Shown here: in pieces, positions 54,402 through 62,795 of the stretch
Numbering within the stretch: the stretch's first letter is position 1
Layout: every line of letters begins with the position of its first letter
From: Candidatus Phosphoribacter baldrii
Lineage (GTDB): Bacteria > Actinomycetota > Actinomycetes > Actinomycetales > Dermatophilaceae
Direction of reading: 5' to 3'
NCBI GenBank assembly: GCA_016704565.1
Contig: JADIZV010000001.1
Span: forward strand, 868,001-932,000
DNA: 64,000 nt
Notes under the pieces: generated by a model
What the model saw: only the letters and a program-made list of their open reading frames with translations
What the model was told of the DNA's origin: nothing
The model's database searches: none
Made by a program: the position numbers and the translations under genes

Positions 54402-56057
54402 TCACTGCTCTCGCATGGGGATTCGTATGCCGCGCGCCGCAGCCACCGCGTCCGCCGCCTCGTAGCCGGCGTCGACGTGGCGGATGACGCCCATGCCGGG
54501 GTCGTTGGACAGCACTCGGGCGAGCTTCTCGGCCGCCAAGGCCGTCCCGTCGGCCACGGACACCTGACCGGCATGGATCGACCGGCCGATGCCGACACCG
54601 CCGCCGTGATGGATCGACACCCACGTCGCGCCCGACGAGGTCGCCGTGAGCGCGTTGAGCAGCGGCCAGTCCGCGATGGCGTCCGACCCGTCGAGCATCG
54701 ACTCGGTCTCCCGATAGGGGCTGGCGACCGAGCCACAGTCGAGGTGGTCACGCCCGATGACGATGGGCGCGCTCACGGCGCCGCTGGCGACGAGGTCGTT
54801 GAACGCCAACCCCGCCTGGTCGCGCTCGCCATAACCGAGCCAGCAGATCCGAGCGGGTAAGCCCTGGAACGCGATCCGCTCCTTGGCGCCGCGCATCCAG
54901 CGGTGCAGCCGGTCGTTGTCGGGGAAGAGCCGCAGCACGGCCTCGTCGGTCGCGGCAATGTCCCGCGGGTCGCCGGACAGGGCGGCCCAGCGGAACGGCC
55001 CCTTCCCTTCGCAGAACAGCGGCCGGATGTATGCCGGCACAAAACCGGGGAAGTCGAACGCCCGATCACAGCCACCCTGGCGTGCTTCGTCGCGGATCGA
55101 GTTGCCGTAGTCGAAGACCTCGGCTCCGGCGTCAAGGAAGCCGACCATCGCCTCGACGTGGTGGGCCATCGACTCGCGGGCCCGGTCGGTGAACTCCTCG
55201 GGTTTGCGCTCGGCGTAGTCGTGCCAGTCTTCGAGCGAGATCCCTTCGGGCAGATAGCTCAACGGGTCGTGCGCCGAGGTCTGGTCGGTGACGATGTCGA
55301 TGTCGACGCCTCGGCGCAGCAACTCCGGGAAGACCTCGGCAGCGTTGCCGACGACGCCCACCGACCAGGCGCGCCGGTCCCGCTTGGATGCCAGCGCGAT
55401 CTCGACGGCCTCGTCCAACGACTCGGCCACCTCGTCGAGGTAGCGGTGCGCCACCCGTCGGTCCAGCCGGGTCCGGTCGACGTCGACGATGAGGCAGACG
55501 CCCCCGTTGAGGGTGACGGCCAGCGGTTGCGCGCCGCCCATCCCGCCACACCCACCGGTGAGGGTGAGGGTCCCGGCCAGGGTGCCGGCATACCTCTTGT
55601 CGGCGATCGCCGCGAACGTCTCGTAGGTGCCTTGGACGATCCCTTGCGTGCCGATGTAGATCCACGAGCCCGCGGTCATCTGGCCGTACATCGTCAGGCC
55701 GAGGTGCTCCAGGCGACGGAACTCCGGCCAGGTCGCCCAGTCGCCGACGAGGTTGGAGTTGGCGATGAGCACCCGCGGCGCCCACTCGTGGGTGCGGAAA
55801 ACGCCCACGGGACGGCCGGATTGGACGAGCATCGTCTCGTCGGGCGCCAGCGTCGTCAGCGTGCGGACCATCGCGTCGAAGGAGCGCCAGTCGCGGGCCG
55901 CCCGCCCCGTGCCGCCATAAACGACCAAGTCGTCGGGACGCTCGGCCACCTCCGGGTCGAGGTTGTTCATGAGCATCCGCAGCGGCGCCTCGGTCTGCCA
56001 CGTGCGCGCAGTGAGGGTGGTGCCGCGGGCTGCGCGGACCGGGCGAGCGCCGTCCAT
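54402..56057 (-). CDS. hutU: Urocanate hydratase
   Basis: This 551-residue enzyme shows HutU motifs: LRMLMNNLDPEVAERPDDLVVYGGTGRAARDW near the start, TGGCGGMGGAQPLAV near residue 167 (NAD site), FDYGNSIRDEARQGG near 312 and GVGIGRSIHAGQV near 495. It adds water to urocanate to give imidazolonepropionate with bound NAD+. ATG 56057 has AGGAGA six bases upstream. First gene of the minus-strand operon, divergent from vapB with 84 bases between. Confidence 0.93.
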   Translation of the reverse strand: MDGARPVRAARGTTLTARTWQTEAPLRMLMNNLDPEVAERPDDLVVYGGTGRAARDWRSFDAMVRTLTTLAPDETMLVQSGRPVGVFRTHEWAPRVLIANSNLVGDWATWPEFRRLEHLGLTMYGQMTAGSWIYIGTQGIVQGTYETFAAIADKRYAGTLAGTLTLTGGCGGMGGAQPLAVTLNGGVCLIVDVDRTRLDRRVAHRYLDEVAESLDEAVEIALASKRDRRAWSVGVVGNAAEVFPELLRRGVDIDIVTDQTSAHDPLSYLPEGISLEDWHDYAERKPEEFTDRARESMAHHVEAMVGFLDAGAEVFDYGNSIRDEARQGGCDRAFDFPGFVPAYIRPLFCEGKGPFRWAALSGDPRDIAATDEAVLRLFPDNDRLHRWMRGAKERIAFQGLPARICWLGYGERDQAGLAFNDLVASGAVSAPIVIGRDHLDCGSVASPYRETESMLDGSDAIADWPLLNALTATSSGATWVSIHHGGGVGIGRSIHAGQVSVADGTALAAEKLARVLSNDPGMGVIRHVDAGYEAADAVAAARGIRIPMREQ

Positions 56058-56141
56058 GACGGTCTCCTTCAGGGTAGAATGGTAGAAAGAGAAGGTGTAA
56101 AGGTATAAGCCGCGCGGCAGGCCGGGCGAGGGAGGGGTCGA

Positions 56142-56402
56142 GTGAGCCTCAACATCAAGAACGAGCGGGTATGCCGCCTGGCCAAGGAGGCGGCGGCGCT
56201 CACCGGGCAGTCCCAGGTGAGCGTCCTCGAGCAGGCTCTGGAGGCGTTCATCGAGGAGCGCGGTCGTGATGCCCAGGAAGGGATGTCCCGCCCCGATGAC
56301 CTCGACCGGTTGATCGAGCGGATGCGGGTCGCGATCCGGCAGGCCGACGTGATCCGCACCGTCGAGGACCTATACGACGAGGCGACAGGGTTGCCTCGAT
56401 GA
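56142..56402 (+). CDS. vapB: VapB-type antitoxin
   Basis: This 86-residue protein starts MSLNIKNERVCRLAKEAAALTGQS, as in Rv0623-type antitoxins, with a ribbon-helix-helix-like N-terminus and an acidic C-terminal tail that would wrap the toxin. GTG 56142 has GGGAGGGG upstream. The stop overlaps the vapC start as ATGA. A run of related GGTAGAAT/GGTAGAAA/GGTATAA elements at about 56073-56109 may be its operator. Confidence 0.85.
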   Translation: MSLNIKNERVCRLAKEAAALTGQSQVSVLEQALEAFIEERGRDAQEGMSRPDDLDRLIERMRVAIRQADVIRTVEDLYDEATGLPR

Positions 56403-56827
56403 TTGTCGACTCTTCCGCGATCATGGCGATCCTCAACGAGGAGCCTGAGGCCGAAGCCTGCCTGGCCGCGATCCGTGCCACTCGCCAGGCGAAGATGTCT
56501 GCCGCGACCTTCCTGGAGTGCGCTCTCGTTGTCGATGGCTACGGCCGGGTGGACCTGAGCGCCGACCTCGAGCCGATGGTGGAGCGCCTGGGGATCACCG
56601 TCGTTCCGGTCTCGGTCGAGCAGGTCCGACTCGGTCGCGTCGCCCACCAACGGTTCGGGCGCGGGTCCGGTCATCCCGCCAGACTCAACCTGGGCGACTG
56701 TTTCGCGTATGCCCTGGCCAAGGACACCGGCGAACCGCTGCTCTACAAGGGCGACGACTTCGTCCACACCGACGTGCGCTCGGTCTTCCCGCGCGGCGAT
56801 GTCGACGGCGGGTCCGAAGCCACCTGA
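56399..56827 (+). CDS. vapC: VapC-type PIN-domain toxin
   Basis: This 142-residue PIN RNase begins MIVDSSAIMAILNEEPEAE, with the first catalytic Asp at position 4, has Glu in ATFLECALVVDG and Asp in LNLGDCFAYALAK followed by LLYKGDDFVHTD. This is the full acidic set of VapC. It would cleave RNA when freed from VapB. Ends 33 bases before the convergent hutH gene, splitting the histidine-utilisation genes. Confidence 0.88.
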   Translation: MIVDSSAIMAILNEEPEAEACLAAIRATRQAKMSAATFLECALVVDGYGRVDLSADLEPMVERLGITVVPVSVEQVRLGRVAHQRFGRGSGHPARLNLGDCFAYALAKDTGEPLLYKGDDFVHTDVRSVFPRGDVDGGSEAT

Positions 56828-56859
56828 ACCTCGCGCTCGGCCAGTCCCGCTCGCGGGAG

Positions 56860-58422
56860 TCATGCCAGCGGACCCGTGACGGCCTCGGCCGCCGCGAGGG
56901 CGCGGCCCGAGGAGACGAGGTGCACGGCATACTCGATCTCGGGGGCGAGGAAGCGGTCGGGACCCGCCCCGGGGACGCCCTCGCGCAGGGCGGCGACCAC
57001 GGCGCCCGTGGCGGGGCTGGGCAGCAACGGCGCGCGCAACCCCAATCCCCTTGCGGCGGTGAGCAGTTCGATGGCCAGCACGCGGGTGAGCCCGTCGACC
57101 GATCGGCGCAGTTTGCGTCCCGCCGACCAGCCCATCGACACGTGGTCCTCCTGCATCGCCGACGACGGGATCGAGTCGACGCTCGCCGGCGCGGCCAGCC
57201 GCTTGAGCTCGGAGACGATGGCCGCCTGCGTGTATTGCGCGATCATGTGCCCGCTGTCGACGCCGGGGTCGCCCGCGAGGAAGGCCGGCAGCCCGTTGCT
57301 GCGGGTGCGGTCGAGGAAGCGGTCGGTGCGCCGCTCGCTCATGCTCGCCACATCGGCGGTGACGATCGCGAGAAAGTCCAGGACATAGGCCACCGGCGCC
57401 CCGTGGAAGTTGCCGTTGCTCTCCACCCGCCCGTCGAGGGTCACCACGGGATTGTCGATGGCAGAAGCCAATTCGTATGCCGCCACCCGCGCCGCATGCT
57501 CGACCGTGTCCCGGGCGGCCCCGGTGACCTGAGGGGCACACCGCAACGAGTAGGCGTCCTGGACCCGGGGGCAGTCATCGGCGTCGTGGGAGTGCCGGAT
57601 CGGGCTGTCGGCCATGAGCCGAACAATGTTGGCGGCCGACAAGGCCTGGCCCGGTTGCGGACGCAGGGCATGCAGGTCGGCGGCGAAGACATGGTCCGTG
57701 CCGAGGAGCCCCTCGACGCTCATCGCCGTCGTCAGGTCGGCCACGCGCAGCAGATGGCGCAGGTCGGCGATGGCCAGGCACAGCATCCCGAGCATCCCGT
57801 CGGTGCCGTTGATGAGGGCCAGGCCCTCTTTCTCGCGCAGGACAATCGGCTCGATCCCATTGTCTCGCAAGGCCGTTGAAGCCTCAGTGAGCGTCCCGTC
57901 GGCCAACCGCACCGGCCCCTCGCCCATCGCGGCCAGCGCGCAGTGCGCCAGCGGCGCCAGATCGCCCGAGCAGCCGAGCGAGCCATACTCATGCACCACC
58001 GGGGTGATCGCAGCGGTGAGCATCGCGGCATACGTGAGCGCGACCTCGGGACGGATCCCGGTGCGGCCGGTCGCGAGCGTCGCCAGCCGCAGCAGCATGA
58101 GGGCTCGGACGACCTCCCGCTCGACCTCCGGGCCGCTGCCAGCGGCGTGCGAGCGCACGAGCGACCGCTGCAGTTGGGCGCGCAGCTCCACGGGGATGTG
58201 CCGCGTGGCCAACGCCCCGAAGCCAGTCGAGACTCCGTAGTGCGGCTCGGTGTCGTCGGCGAGCGCGTCGATGACCGCCCGGGTCGCCGCCATCCGCTCC
58301 AGAGCTGCGCCGTCCAGGACGACGGAGGCGCCGTGGCGAGCGACCGCGACGACGTTGTCGATCGTCAGCGGGCCGTTTCCTACGGTGATCGCGACGGCCG
58401 ACGCCGTGTGGGCAGAGCTCAT
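56860..58422 (-). CDS. hutH: Histidine ammonia-lyase
   Basis: This 520-residue lyase has HYGVSTGFGALATRHI near residue 62, the cofactor site GSLGCSGDLAPLAH near 151, and QEDHVSMGWSAGRKLRRSV near 435. It deaminates histidine to urocanate, the first step of the pathway. The MIO prosthetic group normally forms from Ala-Ser-Gly; here the triad reads Cys-Ser-Gly. As far as I recall some actinobacterial HutH proteins share this, so activity is still likely. ATG 58422 chosen; a 593-codon open frame extends further but lacks family similarity. Divergent from the IclR gene. Confidence 0.9.
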   Translation of the reverse strand: MSSAHTASAVAITVGNGPLTIDNVVAVARHGASVVLDGAALERMAATRAVIDALADDTEPHYGVSTGFGALATRHIPVELRAQLQRSLVRSHAAGSGPEVEREVVRALMLLRLATLATGRTGIRPEVALTYAAMLTAAITPVVHEYGSLGCSGDLAPLAHCALAAMGEGPVRLADGTLTEASTALRDNGIEPIVLREKEGLALINGTDGMLGMLCLAIADLRHLLRVADLTTAMSVEGLLGTDHVFAADLHALRPQPGQALSAANIVRLMADSPIRHSHDADDCPRVQDAYSLRCAPQVTGAARDTVEHAARVAAYELASAIDNPVVTLDGRVESNGNFHGAPVAYVLDFLAIVTADVASMSERRTDRFLDRTRSNGLPAFLAGDPGVDSGHMIAQYTQAAIVSELKRLAAPASVDSIPSSAMQEDHVSMGWSAGRKLRRSVDGLTRVLAIELLTAARGLGLRAPLLPSPATGAVVAALREGVPGAGPDRFLAPEIEYAVHLVSSGRALAAAEAVTGPLA

Positions 58423-58475
58423 GAGCCCATTGCAGCGCTCGCCGGGTCTGCGCGGGATGGGTCTCCTCGACTTGG

Positions 58476-58493
58476 TGTCCCAGATCTGGGACA
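58476..58493. promoter_or_regulatory. 18-bp perfect palindrome between hutH and its IclR regulator
   Basis: TGTCCCAGATCTGGGACA lies in the 100-base divergent gap, 54 bases from the hutH start and 30 from the IclR start. Perfect symmetry and position make it the probable binding site of the IclR-type regulator. Confidence 0.7.
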
Positions 58494-58522
58494 TGGGACG
58501 CGCAGCGTGAGAGCCTGACCCG

Positions 58523-59278
58523 GTGGACCAGAACCCGGCCGTCGGGCACGCCCTGGACGTCCTGCAATTGCTCGCATGGCATACCGAGCCGTTGCCGGCG
58601 GCCGCGATCGCCCGTGACCTCGGCCTACCCAGGTCGAGCACCTACCGGCTGCTGACGACACTCGCGGACCGGGGGTTTGTCAGCCACCTGCGCGAGTCCG
58701 GGCGGTTCGGGTTGGGGGCTGCGGCATACGAGCTGGGGTCGGCGTATCGACGTCAGGCGCCCTTGCAGCGGATCGCCGCGCCGCTGCTGGCCCGCCTCGT
58801 CGACGCGACGACGCACAACGCGCACCTGGCGGTCATGCACGGTCGCGACGTGCTCTATGTCGTCGAGGAGCGCGCCGCGGGTCGCCCCAGACTGGTCACC
58901 GACGTCGGCGTGCGGCTGCCGGCGGAGCTCACGGCGAGCGGCCTGGCCATGCTCGCCCAGCTCCCCGCCGCGCAACTGCGGGCCCTCTATCCCGCTGCGG
59001 CGCAACTGGTTCGGCGCGAAGACGTCGGCCCGCGGTCGCTCGCGGACCTGCGCCGCACGCTGACCCAGACGCGCGCCAGAGGGTATGCCGTGGAGTCCGG
59101 CACAGTCACCGCAGGACTCGCGTCGGTGGCCGTCGCCGTCGTCGACCACACCAGGCATCCCGTTGCGGCGGTGGCGGTGACCTACCCGGCCGACGCGGTG
59201 GACGCCGTCGCCCGGGATCGGCTGGTCGAACAGGTCCGCCGCGTGGCTGCCGCGCTCACGGCGCGGCTACGGGGCTGA
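58523..59278 (+). CDS. IclR-family transcriptional regulator
   Basis: This 251-residue regulator has a winged helix at residues 1-65 (LPAAAIARDLGLPRSSTYRLLTTLADRGFV) and an IclR effector domain from about 75 (LLARLVDATTHNAHLAVMHGRDVLYVVEE). GTG 58523 is the start. Divergent to hutH and separated by a palindrome, it is probably the hut regulator responding to a histidine-pathway intermediate. Its stop overlaps the convergent MFS gene end by 12 bases. Confidence 0.85.
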   Translation: MDQNPAVGHALDVLQLLAWHTEPLPAAAIARDLGLPRSSTYRLLTTLADRGFVSHLRESGRFGLGAAAYELGSAYRRQAPLQRIAAPLLARLVDATTHNAHLAVMHGRDVLYVVEERAAGRPRLVTDVGVRLPAELTASGLAMLAQLPAAQLRALYPAAAQLVRREDVGPRSLADLRRTLTQTRARGYAVESGTVTAGLASVAVAVVDHTRHPVAAVAVTYPADAVDAVARDRLVEQVRRVAAALTARLRG

Positions 59279-60505
59279 CGGGTCGGCGGTTGCCTGCGCC
59301 CGCGCCGGGGCGTCCGCGATGTCCGCCGCGATCTCGCGCCGGAGCAACCCCGCGATGTATGCCGCTCCCAGCGCGGTCACGAGCGCGATGACCAGGAAGA
59401 TCGCGCGGTAGGAGATGAGCGCGACCAGCAGAGCGCCCACGGCGAGCGAGATTGCTTGCGGGGTGCCCATGAGCACCTCGAGAGCCATCGAAACCCGGCC
59501 CATGATTGATTGCGGGGTCCGGCGCTGCACGAGAGTCATCACGGCGACGAACAGCCACGGCAGGGACACCCCGATGACGATCAAGGCCGCGAGCATGACC
59601 GTGAGGTCGCTCGTCCAGGCGATGACCCCGATGGGCAATGCCAGCAGGATCATGCCAAGGACAGTCGTGCCGACTTCTCCGATTCGGCGCACGATGGCGT
59701 TGGACGTGAGCCCACCGATCACCGCGCCAACTCCTTGCAGCGTGACGAGCACCCCCGCGAAGGTGGCTGGCCGCTCGAAGGCATCGAGGATCGCGTAGAT
59801 CGACGACTCGGTGAAGCCGATGACCAGCAGCATGAGCCCGAAGCCCACCAGGGTATGCCGCAGCACCCGGTCCGCGCCCAGGTGCCGGACCCCGGTGGTC
59901 AAGGATGGCCAGACCCGTTCGGACTGCTGGTCGGGGATGGTCTCGTCGATCCGGATGCTCGCGATGACGACGGCCGCGATGAAGAAGGAGACCGCGTCGA
60001 TGACGGCGACCAACCAACCGCCGGTCCAGGCGAACAGCCCGGCCCCCAGGAGTGGTCCGAAGAGCCGGAAACCCTCCTTGGTCGTCTGCAGGACCGCGTT
60101 GGCGTCGACGAGCGCCTCATCGGGGACGAGCTCCTTGAGCAGACCGTTCACCCCTGCCGGGAGCACGGTGAACGACACGCCGTAGAGGAAGGCGACGACC
60201 CAGACGATCCACAGGTCGGACTCCGAACGCACCAGCACCAGCGGCAGCACCGCGAGCGCCGACAACACATTGCCCCAGACGAGCAGCGGTTTGCGACGGA
60301 CCCGGTCGATCCACACACCGAAGACCGGCGCGATGAGCGAGGGCACCATCATGAACAGGAAAGTCAACCCCGCCTGGGCGTTGGATCCAGTGATCGTCTT
60401 GACCCACATCGACAGAGCGAGCAGCAGGATCGAGTCGCCGAGGGCAGAGGTGCTGAGGGCGGCATACAGGCGCGGGAAGCCGGGACAGGCGAAGGTGCGC
60501 TTCAC
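59267..60505 (-). CDS. Major facilitator superfamily transporter
   Basis: This 412-residue protein has about 12 hydrophobic helices. IDRVRRKPLL after helix 2 is the MFS motif A loop. The overall pattern (ALSTSALGDSILLLALSMWVKTITGS) resembles drug-exporter-like MFS members of the MefA/enterobactin-exporter type. GTG 60505 has AGAGGA upstream. Its promoter region carries a 38-bp perfect palindrome, so expression is likely repressed until an effector appears. Substrate unknown. Confidence 0.82.
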   Translation of the reverse strand: MKRTFACPGFPRLYAALSTSALGDSILLLALSMWVKTITGSNAQAGLTFLFMMVPSLIAPVFGVWIDRVRRKPLLVWGNVLSALAVLPLVLVRSESDLWIVWVVAFLYGVSFTVLPAGVNGLLKELVPDEALVDANAVLQTTKEGFRLFGPLLGAGLFAWTGGWLVAVIDAVSFFIAAVVIASIRIDETIPDQQSERVWPSLTTGVRHLGADRVLRHTLVGFGLMLLVIGFTESSIYAILDAFERPATFAGVLVTLQGVGAVIGGLTSNAIVRRIGEVGTTVLGMILLALPIGVIAWTSDLTVMLAALIVIGVSLPWLFVAVMTLVQRRTPQSIMGRVSMALEVLMGTPQAISLAVGALLVALISYRAIFLVIALVTALGAAYIAGLLRREIAADIADAPARAQATADPSAP

Positions 60506-60540
60506 GGGGGTCCTCTCTCCGGCGACGACACGATATGTCG

Positions 60541-60578
60541 CGACTGCAGAGACACGATATATCGTGTCTCTGCAGTCG
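60541..60578. promoter_or_regulatory. 38-bp perfect palindrome upstream of the MFS gene
   Basis: The half-site CGACTGCAGAGACACGATA is followed by its exact complement. An additional partial copy, GACACGATATGTCG, lies at 60527-60540, closer to the gene. The core GACACGATATATCGTGTC is reminiscent of PadR-family operators, but no such regulator is encoded in this window. Confidence 0.75.
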
Positions 60579-60611
60579 ACAAGTGCCGCGCGAAGAAGAC
60601 CTGCGGGGAGG

Positions 60612-62132
60612 TTACGCGGCGGGTGTCGAGGCAGCCGCGGGCGCCTCGGCCTGCGGCACGGCGGCATACCGCTTGACGATCGCGTTGAGATCGACGCCGG
60701 TGGTGTCCCGGAGCATCGCCATGGTCTGGACGAAGTTTTGAGTCACCTGCTTGGGCAGTGCTCCAGCCCCGTCGGTGGAGATCACGGTGAGCTGATCGAT
60801 GGCGGCCATCGGCGACGCGAGCTCGCGGGCGACCTTGGGCAGGACCTCGACGAGCATCTGCAGAACGGCGGCCTCGTTATAGCGGGCATAGGCATCCGCG
60901 CGCTTGTTCATCGCCTCAGCCTCAGCCTCGCCGGTGGCGAGGATCGCGGCCGCCTGAGCACCACCTTCGGCGCGCAGAGCGTCGGCCTCGGCCGTGCGCC
61001 GGGCCTTCTCCGCTTCACCACGTTTGAGGCCCTCGATGGCCTCCGCCTCGGCGAGGGCGGTGCGGCGAGCCTTCTCGGCTTCACCGGTGAGCTTGGCCTT
61101 CTCGGCGTCGGCCTGAGCGGCTGCGATCGCTGCCGCCTTGCGGGCCTCGGCCTCGGCGATGGCTGCGATGCGTCGGCCTTCGGCCTCTTGTTCGACCCGG
61201 TAACGCGCCGCGTCAGCCGGTCGGCGGACCTCCGTGTCGAGCTGACGCTCGGTGAGCGCGGCCTGCCGCACGGCGACCTTCTCCTTCTCGGTGAGGATCG
61301 CCTGGTCACGGTCGGCCTGGGCAAGGGGTCCCGCTGCGTTGGCCTGGGCCGCTGCCGCGTCGGTCTGTGCCTTGATCTCAGCCTGCTTGAGCGCGAGGTG
61401 GCGGTGCGCGACGGCGATCTCCTGCTCGGCGGCCAGGCGGGCCTGCTCCGCGGCCTGACGGGCATTGGCCTCGGCGATCGCTGCGGTCTGTCCCACCCGG
61501 GCCGCCTCGGGTCGCCCGAGGTCGGACAGGTAGGTCCCGTCGTCGGTGATGTCCTGGATCTGGAAGGTATCCAGCACTAGGCCTTGGCCCGTGAGCGAGG
61601 TCTCCGACTCGTCTGCGACGCGCTGGGCGAAGGCTGCCCGGTCCCGAATGATCTGCTCCACTGTCAGCGAACCGACGATCGAGCGCAGGGACCCGGCGAG
61701 GGTCTCCTGGGTGAAGGTCTCGATCTCCCGCTGTTGGGTGAGGAAGCGCTGGGCGGCCGCCCGGATCGAGTCCTCGTTGCCCCCGACCTTGACCAGCGCC
61801 ACACCGTCGAGGTTGAGCTTGACGCCTTGGCCGGAGACCGCCCCGCGGATCTGGACCATGATCCGACGGCTAGACAGATCCAAGACATGCAGCCGCTGCA
61901 CGAACGGCACGACGAAGATGCCCCCACCCATGACGACCTTCTGCCCGGATAGGTCGGTGGAGACGACCCCGGTCTCGGCGTTGCGGATCTCCTTGCCCTT
62001 ACGGCCGGTGACGATGAACGCCTCGTTGGGCCCGGCCACCTTGTAGCGCGAGGCGATGAGCACCGCGACGACCACGAGGAGGATGACCAGCCCGACGACG
62101 GCAACAAGCGCGACGGGAACTTGACTGAACAT
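60612..62132 (-). CDS. Flotillin-family protein
   Basis: This 506-residue protein has one N-terminal transmembrane helix (about 8-28), an SPFH domain (about 30-210, including GPNEAFIVTGRKGKEI and a VVPFVQRLHVLDLSSRR segment) and a long Ala/Glu/Arg coiled coil to about 420, the flotillin layout. It would organise membrane microdomains. It follows the NfeD-like gene with a 30-base gap, the standard pairing of flotillin and NfeD. Confidence 0.9.
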   Translation of the reverse strand: MFSQVPVALVAVVGLVILLVVVAVLIASRYKVAGPNEAFIVTGRKGKEIRNAETGVVSTDLSGQKVVMGGGIFVVPFVQRLHVLDLSSRRIMVQIRGAVSGQGVKLNLDGVALVKVGGNEDSIRAAAQRFLTQQREIETFTQETLAGSLRSIVGSLTVEQIIRDRAAFAQRVADESETSLTGQGLVLDTFQIQDITDDGTYLSDLGRPEAARVGQTAAIAEANARQAAEQARLAAEQEIAVAHRHLALKQAEIKAQTDAAAAQANAAGPLAQADRDQAILTEKEKVAVRQAALTERQLDTEVRRPADAARYRVEQEAEGRRIAAIAEAEARKAAAIAAAQADAEKAKLTGEAEKARRTALAEAEAIEGLKRGEAEKARRTAEADALRAEGGAQAAAILATGEAEAEAMNKRADAYARYNEAAVLQMLVEVLPKVARELASPMAAIDQLTVISTDGAGALPKQVTQNFVQTMAMLRDTTGVDLNAIVKRYAAVPQAEAPAAASTPAA

Positions 62133-62162
62133 GGACTGCGCCTTTCGGGCGGACGTGCGGGC

Positions 62163-62684
62163 TCAGGAGAGCACGCGGTCTTGTGGGGTGATCACGAGCG
62201 GTCGAACGACGACCGCCGTGGGCGATAGGACGGAGGTGACCTGTATGCCGGTTCCAGTGGCCAACGGTTGTTCGCATCGCGCGTTGAGGCGCGTGAGATG
62301 GCCGGCCACCCGCACGCTGACCATGCCCATGCCGTCCCGGGGGATTGCCTCGACAACATGACCTTGGCGGCCGACGAGGGCATCCGAGCGGACCGTCGTG
62401 TCCCCCTCGCCGGACTGCAGGGAGCGGGTCAGAGCGCGGGCGGCATACCCCATGCCGACCCCGGCGCCCACGCCGGCGACGGTGGCGGTGGTGGAGTTGC
62501 CCGACGTGCCTTCGACGAGCGCGCCGACGAAGCCGAGCGCGGACAGGAAGGCCGCGACGACGGCGCCAGAGAAGAGGTCGTTGTCGATCCAGTCGAACAA
62601 CGCTCCATGGACCTCACCCACGATGAGAGAGATCACCAGCAGCGCCAGACCGACGCCGCCGATGACAAGGAATGCGGTCAGCAT
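62163..62684 (-). CDS. NfeD-like membrane protein (OB-fold type)
   Basis: This 173-residue protein has two or three hydrophobic segments in the first 95 residues and a C-terminal OB-fold domain (ALVGRQGHVVEAIPRDGMGMVSVRVAG). This is the short NfeD/YuaF form lacking the protease domain and it partners flotillin. ATG 62684 has AGGAGG four bases upstream. Confidence 0.85.
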   Translation of the reverse strand: MLTAFLVIGGVGLALLVISLIVGEVHGALFDWIDNDLFSGAVVAAFLSALGFVGALVEGTSGNSTTATVAGVGAGVGMGYAARALTRSLQSGEGDTTVRSDALVGRQGHVVEAIPRDGMGMVSVRVAGHLTRLNARCEQPLATGTGIQVTSVLSPTAVVVRPLVITPQDRVLS

Positions 62685-62795
62685 GGCCCTCCTGTCCCGA
62701 CCTGGTGCTTGGACGGAAGAGGTGCGGATCCGGTTCCGGTCGGTGGGTCGGGGCCGGGAGGCGGCTGTTGCCGACGGGTCTGGCAGCGTGGCGGC

